From Bacilli bacterium (GTDB lineage: Bacteria > Bacillota > Bacilli > Tumebacillales > JAQBPP01), in assembly GCA_028287455.1 (NCBI GenBank), contig JAQBPP010000350.1, positions 1 through 6,518 of the forward strand: a DNA stretch of 6,518 nucleotides, read 5' to 3'. A program made the position numbers and the translations under genes. The number at the start of each line of letters is the position of its first letter. Positions within the stretch are counted from its first letter, which is position 1. Below, piece after piece: positions 1 to 5,916 of this stretch. The notes under the pieces are model-generated. The model was not told the DNA's origin. It searched no databases and saw only the letters and a list, made by a program, of their open reading frames with translations.

Positions 1-431
1 CCAATTTCATTCACCTTGCAATGATCGTATAGAGTGAGGTCTATGCTGCCGGCGTTGAGCAGTCCGTCGATTGTGAAACCACCATTTACCGTAAATGACT
101 CGGCTTCGCAGTTGCCTTTGACTTTAAGCGAGCCGGACACACGGATTTTTTCGGCGGTCAAAGACCCTTGAGCGGTGACTCTGCCATTGACTTTCAGCTG
201 ATTTACCTGAACAGCGCCGCCGAACTCGGAGTCGCCGTTGATTTCAATCGAGTCACCGCTGACACTGCCTGTGGTGGAAAATTTGCCATTGACGATTAAA
301 TCGGCGCAATCCACGTCCCCGGCGATTTTCGCGACCCCGTCGATGCGCACCAGCTGGAAGCTGCCGCCTGCAGAGCTGCCCACCCCCGAGATGATCAGAT
401 TCGGTTTGTTTGGTTTAGGATTGAGTTCCAT
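1..431 (-). CDS. yhbE: Bactofilin (polymer-forming cytoskeletal protein), YhbE-like, 3' end outside window
   Basis: The frame reads from ATG at 431 leftwards for 143 codons without a stop and leaves the window, so the C-terminus is missing. Bactofilins polymerise without nucleotide into filaments at the cytoplasmic side of the membrane; in B. subtilis the YhbE/YhbF pair has been linked to flagellar assembly and motility. What is seen: a short polar N-terminus (MELNPKPNKPNL), then a hydrophobic-x-Gly pattern repeating at exactly 17 residues: IDG at 30, VNG at 47, ING at 64, VNG at 81, VSG at 98, VNG at 115. This is the coil length expected of the bactofilin right-handed beta-helix. Start choice: AGGAGG at 443-438 lies 6 nt before the ATG. 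The gene overlaps the yhbD-like gene by 17 nt, so translational coupling is likely. A second bactofilin gene (YhbF-like) could follow beyond the left edge. The family call is firm; the symbol rests on neighbourhood and remembered similarity. Confidence 0.88.
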   Translation of the reverse strand, partial: MELNPKPNKPNLIISGVGSSAGGSFQLVRIDGVAKIAGDVDCADLIVNGKFSTTGSVSGDSIEINGDSEFGGAVQVNQLKVNGRVTAQGSLTAEKIRVSGSLKVKGNCEAESFTVNGGFTIDGLLNAGSIDLTLYDHCKVNEI

Positions 432-1065
432 TAGGCGCCTCCTGCATCATTTTTAGTTTGAGTTCTTCGATGTAATGGGCGATCGGCAAACGAGAAATCA
501 CCCGCACCCCTTGGTCAAAGTAGATTTCGTTCGCAGCGGCAGTCAGCAGAAATGCGGACACGCCCATTTTGCGGACAAAAATCAATTCGCAGGGCTTCCC
601 TTCGAAGTTGGGGAAATGTGCAACCAGCGTTTGCAGCAAGTTTTTCCCTTCGTCCAGACTCATTTCGCCAGTCTGCAGCAGCTTGTCGACGATGTAGACA
701 TTGAGTGCTTTCGCAAAAGAAAACCACTCTGTTTTCCCTTGCTCCGAGTCATAAAGCTTAAGAGTTACTTCCGAAACAATGTTTCGCTTCAAAAGATCGT
801 CTGCAGCTAATGAGATTTCAGTTGGAACAGGGGAGAACATGTCGGCCAATTCATCCAGCGATAAATCTTCTTTCATATTTTTAATCCGGTCGATCCGCGC
901 CAGGATGTCCTGCTTCGGGAAAAAGGTTTCTTGGCCAGTAAACGTTGATTTCCGGATAAACCACTGTTCCGGAATTAAATTCTTCCTTTTCCAGCGGTAG
1001 AGTTGACCATAGGAGATGTCTGTAAGTTCAAGCAGGTCTTTTTTTGAGATCAAATCCTCTTCCAT
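415..1065 (-). CDS. yhbD: YhbD-like regulator with MerR-like helix-turn-helix (DUF4004 type)
   Basis: Encodes 216 aa. The N-terminus (residues about 5-62) has the MerR-like DNA-binding pattern: ISKKDLLELTDISYGQLYRW, followed by KRKNLIPEQWF and an FFPKQDILARIDRI segment, with helices and a wing rich in Arg and Lys. Residues about 66-80 (LSLDELADMFSP) resemble the next helix of MerR-type domains. The remainder has no classic effector domain I can name. The function is not established; the fold implies a DNA-binding regulator, and linkage to a bactofilin gene is the same as in B. subtilis yhbDE. Start choice: the frame is open to an ATG at 1104, but that ATG lies upstream of the likely transcription start, whereas ATG at 1065 has AAGGAGG at 1080-1074 with an 8-nt spacer. 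The stop at 417-415 overlaps the bactofilin start. Likely autoregulated through an inverted repeat in its own promoter (1093-1110); that is inference. Confidence 0.85.
   Translation of the reverse strand: MEEDLISKKDLLELTDISYGQLYRWKRKNLIPEQWFIRKSTFTGQETFFPKQDILARIDRIKNMKEDLSLDELADMFSPVPTEISLAADDLLKRNIVSEVTLKLYDSEQGKTEWFSFAKALNVYIVDKLLQTGEMSLDEGKNLLQTLVAHFPNFEGKPCELIFVRKMGVSAFLLTAAANEIYFDQGVRVISRLPIAHYIEELKLKMMQEAPNGTQS
438..443 (-). promoter_or_regulatory. Ribosome binding site of the bactofilin gene, inside yhbD coding sequence
   Basis: A perfect AGGAGG on the minus strand sits 6 nt before the ATG at 431 and lies within the last codons of the upstream yhbD-like gene. It fixes the bactofilin start and shows that the 17-nt gene overlap is genuine. 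Confidence 0.8.
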
Positions 1066-1089
1066 TCGAATGCCCTCCTTTCGCTGCTG

Positions 1090-1118
1090 ATTGTAACATA
1101 ACACTGTTACGAAGTAAA
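1090..1118 (-). promoter_or_regulatory. SigA-type promoter of the yhbD-bactofilin operon
   Basis: On the minus strand, TTTACT (1118-1113, 4 of 6 to the -35 consensus), a 17-nt spacer, and TACAAT (1095-1090, 5 of 6 to the -10 consensus) preceded by TGT, giving an extended -10. Transcription would start near 1083, leaving a leader of about 18 nt that still contains the AAGGAGG at 1080-1074. This supports the ATG at 1065 over the one at 1104, which would lie upstream of the transcript. Confidence 0.65.
1093..1110. promoter_or_regulatory. Inverted-repeat operator in the yhbD promoter spacer
   Basis: GTAACA (1093-1098) and TGTTAC (1105-1110) form a perfect 6-bp inverted repeat with 6 bp between them. 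It lies in the spacer between -35 and -10 and touches the -10 element. Dyads between -35 and -10 are typical for MerR-family regulators, and the gene it controls encodes a MerR-like helix-turn-helix protein, so autoregulation is plausible. One difference: classic MerR-activated promoters have 19-20 bp spacers, while this one is 17 bp, which fits repression better. No binding data can be inferred. Confidence 0.5.
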
Positions 1119-1136
1119 GTGAGCAGTTTAGAAAGA

Positions 1137-1164
1137 TTTAAGAAATTCCTAAGTGCGGCTTAAG
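1137..1164. promoter_or_regulatory. Three TAAG direct repeats at 11-bp spacing, candidate response-regulator operator
   Basis: TTTAAG (1137-1142), CCTAAG (1148-1153) and CTTAAG (1159-1164) share TAAG at exactly 11-bp intervals, so they fall on one face of the helix. Weaker units keep the phase on both sides: TTTAG ends at 1131, AAAAG at 1175 and TTTTAG at 1186. OmpR/PhoB-family regulators typically bind direct repeats of about 11 bp, and such a regulator is encoded at 5197-5886. The array lies 70-100 bp before the start of the exported-protein gene at 1235. No good -35 is visible there; a weak -10 such as TAGGAT at 1197-1202 would fit an activator-dependent promoter, but this is uncertain. 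CTTAAG is itself palindromic, so an inverted-repeat reading cannot be excluded. Confidence 0.55.
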
Positions 1165-1221
1165 GTCTGGAAAAGCTGCATTTTAGAACTGCTGGTTAGG
1201 ATGAAAGTGCAAGCCAATCAC

Positions 1222-1227
1222 AGGAGG
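1222..1227 (+). promoter_or_regulatory. Ribosome binding site deciding the start of the exported-protein gene
   Basis: AGGAGG ends 1 nt before an ATG at 1229 and 7 nt before a second in-frame ATG at 1235. Only the second has workable spacing, so the protein starts MNKKRIAV rather than MEMNKKRIAV. The shorter start also gives a more typical signal peptide, with Lys-Lys-Arg directly after the N-terminus. Confidence 0.75.
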
Positions 1228-1234
1228 AATGGAA

Positions 1235-2152
1235 ATGAACAAGAAGAGAATTGCAGTTGGAACCACTTTAGCAGTGGGAAGTGTAATGCTAGTAAGTTCG
1301 GCGTTTGCGAGCGCAGCATCATCGTCTGGTTATGACCTTTATAAGACTGCGCTGAAGAACATGGTGAATGTTTCAAGCGCAACAACCGAAATGGAGGTCA
1401 TCGTTCAGGACAATGGAAGTCTGTTGGGTCAGGTCGACTCGGTGATTAAAACGGACAGAACAAACGGCGCTGACACAAGCAGCGGTACATTTGATCTCAA
1501 AGGGGCAGGCAGCGAGCAATCGTCCAGCTTCTTCAACTCCGGGGGTAAACTGGTGCTGAAAAACGTCAATAGCGATGTGTACCAGGTCTCCCAATTACCC
1601 CAGCAGCAGGATAAGCAAGTGCAAACAGCGTCCGTTAAACAGCGTGTCCTCAATCCATATGTTGAAAAAGTGGTCGATGCATTAGTGGGAAACATAGCGA
1701 ACAACATCACACTGCAGACACAGGCGGACGGAACCCGGAAGATCAACCTGCAGTTGACAGACACGCAAATTCCGGCGCTGGGACAAGCGATCGCAGGTCT
1801 TGTATTATCCCATGCGGCCTCGACCGATGAGCAGCCAAATCGTGCAGTGAGCAATGACAATCAGGCGATGACCACGATCATGCATTCAGTGCCAAAACTC
1901 ACTGACAACATCAAAATCAACAGTGTAAACTGGTCGGCAGCTGTGAACTCGGCAGGTCTGCTGCAGGACCAAAATGGCAGCTTCGAAATCACAGGCCAGG
2001 ATGCAGCAGGGAAGGCGCATGACTTGCGGATTCTGGTGTCACTTAAGGAGTCCAACCTGAATCAAACGACGCCAGATACGATTGATTTAACAGGCAAACA
2101 GGTGCAGGTGATCCAGCCGCAGCACAGGAATCAAAACGAAACAGCGAACTAG
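1235..2152 (+). CDS. Sec-exported protein of unknown function, first gene of the transporter/two-component locus
   Basis: Encodes 305 aa. Residues 2-5 (NKKR) followed by a hydrophobic core (IAVGTTLAVGSVMLVSSAF) make a clear Sec signal peptide with type I cleavage sites after AFA (25) or ASA (27). The protein has no cysteine, so it is not a lipoprotein. The mature part begins with a pattern (YDLYKTALKNM, then alternating strand-like segments) that recalls LolA/LppX-type beta-sheet proteins found beside Firmicute two-component systems; this likeness is from pattern only and weak. A Gln-rich stretch lies at residues 118-130 and the tail is polar with no LPXTG anchor or transmembrane helix, so release or non-covalent wall retention is expected. 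It follows the TAAG repeat array and is separated from the ABC transporter genes by a 58-nt gap with a hairpin. A role as ligand, sensor partner or extracellular cargo of the neighbouring system is inference. I do not recognise a named family. Confidence 0.85.
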   Translation: MNKKRIAVGTTLAVGSVMLVSSAFASAASSSGYDLYKTALKNMVNVSSATTEMEVIVQDNGSLLGQVDSVIKTDRTNGADTSSGTFDLKGAGSEQSSSFFNSGGKLVLKNVNSDVYQVSQLPQQQDKQVQTASVKQRVLNPYVEKVVDALVGNIANNITLQTQADGTRKINLQLTDTQIPALGQAIAGLVLSHAASTDEQPNRAVSNDNQAMTTIMHSVPKLTDNIKINSVNWSAAVNSAGLLQDQNGSFEITGQDAAGKAHDLRILVSLKESNLNQTTPDTIDLTGKQVQVIQPQHRNQNETAN

Positions 2153-2160
2153 CAAATATC

Positions 2161-2193
2161 GGCAGAGGGGGAGGGATCTTCCTCTCTGCTGCC
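2161..2193 (+). promoter_or_regulatory. Intercistronic hairpin without U-tract
   Basis: GGCAG (2161-2165) pairs with CTGCC-type sequence at 2189-2193, then after a small internal loop GGGGAGG (2168-2174) pairs with CCTCTCT (2181-2187, two G-U pairs) around a 6-nt GATCTT loop, about 12 bp in all. It begins 8 nt after the TAG of the exported-protein gene. The sequence that follows is AAAACTGGGGG, not a T-run, so it is not a standard intrinsic terminator. It is better read as an mRNA-stabilising or partial-attenuation element that would let the first gene be expressed more strongly than the transporter genes. Confidence 0.5.
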
Positions 2194-2210
2194 AAAACTG
2201 GGGGATCGTG

Positions 2211-2960
2211 ATGGAAAAGGTGTTAGAGATCAGCGGGTTAACGAAGCGTTACCGCAACAATCGAGGTATACAACAAGTTTCGATGGATGTTTATAAAGGG
2301 GATATCTATGGCTTTTTTGGACCCAATGGCGCCGGGAAGACGACAGTGATGAAAATCATCACTGGACTGTGTAGGGCAGATCAAGGTGAGATTCGCATCC
2401 TGGGGCTGGATGTGTGTACACAGTTTGAACAGGCGATGCGGAACGTAGGCACGCTGATTGAACTGCCAGATGCGTTTGAGTATCTGTCAGGCGAGCAAAA
2501 TTTGCGCATGGCAGCCCGGTTTTACCCGGAACTGCCGAAGAGTCGAGTCGAAGAAGTGCTCGATTGGGTAGGTCTGACGCACTGCAAACGCGAAAAAGTG
2601 GGCCATTATTCGCTCGGCATGAAGCAAAGGCTGGGTTTGGCTGCCGCGATTCTTTCCAAACCGAAGTTGGTCATTCTGGATGAACCGACCAACGGCCTGG
2701 ATTTCGAAGGCATGGTGGAGATTCGGGATCTGATTGTAAGTCTTGCGAGGGATCAGCAGTTGACGTTCCTGATCGCGAGCCATCTCATTCGGGAAATGGA
2801 AGTCATCTGCAACCGGATCGGATTGCTGTACGAAGGCAAGATCATTCGGCAAGGACTGATGAGCGATTTGCTGCAGAACACTGACGCCGGGCCGCCGCAG
2901 TCGCTGGAATCCTTTTTTCTCCAGGCGGTCCAGGCAGAAAGAGGGGCTCTGCATGCATAA
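2211..2960 (+). CDS. ABC transporter ATP-binding protein, BcrA/CcmA type
   Basis: Encodes 249 aa, a usual length for a single-domain exporter ATPase. Walker A GPNGAGKT is at 37-44, the signature YSLGMKQR at 133-140 (the SLGM variant typical of BcrA-like drug and peptide ABC-2 ATPases instead of LSGGQ), Walker B LVILDEP at 153-159, the D-loop NGLD at 161-164 and the switch His at 191. The Q-loop region reads GTLIELPDAFEYLSGEQNL, with Glu where many ABC proteins have Gln, as is usual in the BcrA group. It would power the membrane protein encoded next. Start choice: ATG at 2211 has a GGGGG run (2200-2204) 6 nt upstream; an adjacent in-frame GTG at 2208 would be too close. The ribosome binding site is weaker than elsewhere in the window. 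The substrate is unknown; peptide antibiotics or lipids are possibilities by family only. Confidence 0.93.
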   Translation: MEKVLEISGLTKRYRNNRGIQQVSMDVYKGDIYGFFGPNGAGKTTVMKIITGLCRADQGEIRILGLDVCTQFEQAMRNVGTLIELPDAFEYLSGEQNLRMAARFYPELPKSRVEEVLDWVGLTHCKREKVGHYSLGMKQRLGLAAAILSKPKLVILDEPTNGLDFEGMVEIRDLIVSLARDQQLTFLIASHLIREMEVICNRIGLLYEGKIIRQGLMSDLLQNTDAGPPQSLESFFLQAVQAERGALHA

Positions 2961-3696
2961 TCTGACTGCGAATTTTATCAATGAAACCCAGAAGCTGGTT
3001 GCGAAAAAGCGAATGCTCGTATTCCTGCTGCTGTTGTTCTTCCTGCCGCTCGCAGTGGCTGCACTTGTTTCAATGATTTCAGGCGGAAATTCGATTCTGT
3101 CGTTATCTGTATTCCAAAATTTGCTGCTGGGCTTTTTGACAGGGATCGTATTGCCTTTGCAAGTGTTCCAACTCACCGGGGATTTATTTGCGGGTGAGCT
3201 CGGAGATAAATCGATAAAGACTGTGCTGCTGCGCCCCATTTCCCGGTTTAAAGTGTTTGCATCCAAACAGCTTGCGATTCTTTTACTTGTTGCAATCAGC
3301 TTGCTGATTGCATGGCTCGCTACTCTGGTGTGCGGTCTGCTGTGGATGGGAGGCGCGGTGTTCGGATCCGGATTATGGGCGGGATTTTCCTCTTATGCAG
3401 TTTCTTTGCTGCCGCTCGCGGCACTCGTCACGCTCGGAACATTGATCGCTCAATTTTTTAGAAGCGGCAGCGGGGCACTCGTGTTTTGCATCTTGCTGTT
3501 TATTGCTTGCAAACTGGTAGTCTTTATTATTCCATCACTATCCACTTATTTGATTACTTCTTATACGGATTGGTACACATGGGTCGGAACCGCTTTAACT
3601 GCAGGAAAAACTACTAGTGCATGTCTATTTCTGCTAGCATCTAGTATCATAAGTTTTACAGCAGGGTATGTTCTGTTCGATCGAAAAGAAATTTAA
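2953..3696 (+). CDS. ABC-2 type transporter permease
   Basis: Encodes 247 aa with six predicted membrane segments at about residues 21-40, 55-76, 107-134, 148-168, 174-195 and 222-242. Between segments 2 and 3 the cytoplasmic loop DLFAGELGDKSIKTVLLRP with a following ISR matches the coupling region of ABC-2 permeases (E.G.K..LL.PISR). It is the membrane partner of the ATPase just upstream, and a homodimer with two ATPases is the likely assembly. The ATG at 2953 lies inside the ATPase gene (8-nt overlap, ending at its TAA) and has GAGGGG at 2941-2946 with a 6-nt spacer, indicating translational coupling and fixed stoichiometry. Only one permease gene is present, so this is a simple pair and not a BceAB type, which has a much larger permease with ten membrane segments and an extracellular domain. 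Confidence 0.9.
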   Translation: MHNLTANFINETQKLVAKKRMLVFLLLLFFLPLAVAALVSMISGGNSILSLSVFQNLLLGFLTGIVLPLQVFQLTGDLFAGELGDKSIKTVLLRPISRFKVFASKQLAILLLVAISLLIAWLATLVCGLLWMGGAVFGSGLWAGFSSYAVSLLPLAALVTLGTLIAQFFRSGSGALVFCILLFIACKLVVFIIPSLSTYLITSYTDWYTWVGTALTAGKTTSACLFLLASSIISFTAGYVLFDRKEI

Positions 3697-3711
3697 ACAA
3701 GGGGTAGTCTG

Positions 3712-5178
3712 ATGTCGATCCGGTTGCGGTTGCTGTTGTCCTATATGGCGATGTTAATGGTGCCGATTGTGCTGTTTTTTATCGCCACTGTTATACTTGG
3801 GATTGCTTTTGCAGGGGATTTTCGATCTGTTGTGCACGATTATTTAAATCCTCAGACTGTCAATGAAACGAAGCAGCAGGAACAAGCATTGCAGGCAGAA
3901 TTGAATAAGGCGCTGGTGAGCGATCCGGACGCTTTTTTATCGAAACCTGCGATTGAACAATGGGACCAGCGGTTTCGCGGAGTTCACTATGGTCTGGTTG
4001 TTACGCATAACAATCAAATTATCTACTTGTCCAAGAATTTCCCAATACCGGGTAAAGCTAATGGTGAGTTGCTCAACAATGAAACGCCCGTTGTAACTGA
4101 CGGATTACCCCAGTTTATCCGCGATATCAACCCGGATGGACAAATCGTGTTTCATTACCAGGATCAAAGCCCCGGCAGCGTGATCATCCTCAACGATCCA
4201 ACACCGATTGGCATTTTCATCCGCAATTTTTTTCTGCTGCTGTTAGTTACGCTGCTTGTGATTTTGATCTTGACCAATGGCACGCTGACATTTCTGGTGT
4301 CGCGCAGTATTTTGCGACCGCTCAAGCGGCTTAAACAATCGATTGAGCAGATTAAGGAAGGCAATTTGAACCATGAGGTAAAAGTATACTCCAGCGACGA
4401 GATCGGTCAACTTTGCCTGGCTTTTGACGAAATGAGGGTGAAGCTCAAAGAATCGATCGATGTCCAACTGCAGTATGAAGAAAATCGCAAAGAGCTGATC
4501 TCGAACATCTCACATGATTTGCGCACGCCGGTGACGGCGATCAAAGGCTACGTGGACGGCATCAAGGATGGCGTTGCAGACACACCCGAAAAGTTCAGCA
4601 AATATATCCAGACGATTTCAACCAAAGCGAACGATCTCGATCGACTGATTGATGAGTTGTTCCTGTTTTCCAAGCTGGATTTAAAAAAGGTGCCGTTCCA
4701 TTTTGAAAAAGTGGATCTGGCAGCGTTTCTGCAGGATAGTTTGGAAGAATATCAACTGGATCATCGAACGATCAGCTTCTCTTTTGAACAGTCCTTGCCG
4801 GGCCCTGTTTTTGTTCGGGCAGATCGGGAAAAGCTCAAGCGAGTCGTAATCAATATCGTCGAAAATTCACTAAAAGTGATCGATCCAGAACTAGGCACAA
4901 TCACTGTCACGTTGAAACAGGAAACGAAAGCAAACGGCCGCCCTGCGGTTGCCGTAACTATAGCAGATAATGGACCAGGGATTGACCCGGCTGCGCTGCC
5001 GTTTATCTTTGAGCGGTTTTACCGGGGCGATCCTGCCCGAAATACGGGATCTGGGGGGAGCGGATTAGGCCTCGCCATCGCCAAACAGATCATCGACGAA
5101 CACGGCGGGGAGATTTGGGCAGCCAGTCAGCCGGGAGCAGGTACGACCCTGACGTTTCGGCTTGAGTTGGTGGACTAA
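3712..5178 (+). CDS. Sensor histidine kinase with extracytoplasmic domain and HAMP
   Basis: Encodes 488 aa. Order of parts: membrane segment 1 (about 9-33); an extracytoplasmic region of about 135 residues (34-168), with a charged, Gln-rich helix near 50-67 and a strand-rich part (YGLVVTHNNQIIYLSKNF) that could be a PAS/Cache-like sensor; membrane segment 2 (about 172-196); HAMP (about 197-249, with ILRPLKRLKQSIEQI); HisKA with phospho-accepting His268 in SHDLRTP; HATPase with N-box NIVENS (381-386), G1 DNGPGID (419-425), F-box FIFERFYRG (431-439) and G2 GGSGLGLA (448-455). All catalytic boxes look intact. ATG at 3712 has AAGGGG at 3699-3704, 7 nt upstream; the gap from the permease gene is 15 nt. 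The partner is the regulator encoded 18 nt downstream. The large sensor loop distinguishes it from intramembrane-sensing kinases of bacitracin modules. Confidence 0.95.
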   Translation: MSIRLRLLLSYMAMLMVPIVLFFIATVILGIAFAGDFRSVVHDYLNPQTVNETKQQEQALQAELNKALVSDPDAFLSKPAIEQWDQRFRGVHYGLVVTHNNQIIYLSKNFPIPGKANGELLNNETPVVTDGLPQFIRDINPDGQIVFHYQDQSPGSVIILNDPTPIGIFIRNFFLLLLVTLLVILILTNGTLTFLVSRSILRPLKRLKQSIEQIKEGNLNHEVKVYSSDEIGQLCLAFDEMRVKLKESIDVQLQYEENRKELISNISHDLRTPVTAIKGYVDGIKDGVADTPEKFSKYIQTISTKANDLDRLIDELFLFSKLDLKKVPFHFEKVDLAAFLQDSLEEYQLDHRTISFSFEQSLPGPVFVRADREKLKRVVINIVENSLKVIDPELGTITVTLKQETKANGRPAVAVTIADNGPGIDPAALPFIFERFYRGDPARNTGSGGSGLGLAIAKQIIDEHGGEIWAASQPGAGTTLTFRLELVD

Positions 5179-5196
5179 CCAGAAAGGAGTGAAGTC

Positions 5197-5886
5197 ATGC
5201 AGCGAATCCTGATCATTGAGGATGAAGTGAGTATTGCAGAACTTGAGCGCGATTATTTGGAGATTAATCAGTTTGCCGCGGAGATTGAAACAACTGGCAC
5301 TGGTGGTTTGCAAAAAGCGTTAAGCAACGATTATGATCTCATTTTGCTGGATCTGATGCTGCCAGGAATGGATGGGTTTGAGATCTGCAAACGGATCCGC
5401 GCGGAAAAAGACATTCCGATCCTGATGGTCTCCGCGAAAAAAGAAGATATCGATAAAATACGCGGACTCGGGCTGGGAGCAGATGATTATATCGTTAAGC
5501 CCTTTAGTCCAAGCGAATTAGTGGCCCGCGTGAAAGCTCACTTGTCCCGCTATGAAAGGCTATCCGGCAGCAAGGAAAAGGCAAATGAAGAGATCCGGGT
5601 CGGGGGCCTAGTCATGGATAAAACGTCCAGACGAATCTTCGTGAACGGAGTGGAAGTGGCTTTTACGACAAAGGAGTTTGATTTGCTTGGATTTTTGCTG
5701 TTAAATCCGAACCGCGTTTTTAGCAAGGAAGATTTGTTTGAACGAATTTGGGGAATTGACTCCATTGGGGACATCGCCACTGTCACCGTACACATTCGCA
5801 AAATCCGTGAAAAGATTGAACAAGACCCGTCGAAGCCACAATATATAGAAACAGTTTGGGGCGCCGGGTATCGTTTTAAGTTATAA
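5197..5886 (+). CDS. OmpR/PhoB-family DNA-binding response regulator
   Basis: Encodes 229 aa, the standard family length. The receiver domain (about 1-115) shows acidic residues E8 and D9, phospho-acceptor Asp52 in LILLDLMLPGMDG, Ser79 in MVSAK and Lys101 in VKPF, all in the expected places. The winged helix-turn-helix (about 130-229) has FTTKEFDLLGFLLLNPNRVFSKEDL, recognition-helix region VTVHIRKIREKI and the closing WGAGYRFKL wing. ATG at 5197 has AAAGGAG at 5183-5189 with a 7-nt spacer, 18 nt after the kinase stop. It should be activated by the kinase upstream and is the best candidate to bind the 11-bp TAAG repeats at 1137-1164; that pairing is inference. The kinase-then-regulator gene order is the reverse of the more common order in Firmicutes. 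Confidence 0.95.
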   Translation: MQRILIIEDEVSIAELERDYLEINQFAAEIETTGTGGLQKALSNDYDLILLDLMLPGMDGFEICKRIRAEKDIPILMVSAKKEDIDKIRGLGLGADDYIVKPFSPSELVARVKAHLSRYERLSGSKEKANEEIRVGGLVMDKTSRRIFVNGVEVAFTTKEFDLLGFLLLNPNRVFSKEDLFERIWGIDSIGDIATVTVHIRKIREKIEQDPSKPQYIETVWGAGYRFKL

Positions 5887-5916
5887 CTGACGATTTCTAA
5901 CAGAAGGAGTTTTGTG

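Noticed and set aside
1..431. Tandem DNA repeat with a 51-bp period
   Set aside because: The units share protein pattern but not close DNA identity; the period comes from bactofilin beta-helix coils.
1066..1104. Longer N-terminus for the yhbD-like protein from ATG at 1104
   Set aside because: It would start upstream of the predicted transcription start near 1083 and lacks a ribosome binding site; ATG at 1065 has a near-perfect one.
1429..1860. 143-codon open frame on the minus strand
   Set aside because: It is antisense to the exported-protein gene, is rich in Cys, Ser and Thr without domain features, and has no context supporting a gene there.
2038..2055. TTAAGGAG inside the exported-protein gene as a further regulator site
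   Set aside because: It is a single box with no partner at 11 bp, so a chance occurrence is more likely. The same applies to a CTTAAG within yhbD near 758.
2161..2200. Intrinsic terminator after the exported-protein gene
   Set aside because: The hairpin is strong but no T-run follows it, so it is listed as a regulatory hairpin instead.
2487..3266. 259-codon open frame on the minus strand
   Set aside because: It lies opposite the ABC ATPase and permease genes, which have clear family motifs; its translation has no recognisable domain and looks like an antisense shadow.
2211..5886. BceAB/BceRS-type bacitracin resistance module
   Set aside because: The permease is only 247 aa and the kinase has a large extracytoplasmic domain, whereas Bce-type systems have a large permease and a kinase with almost no outside loop.
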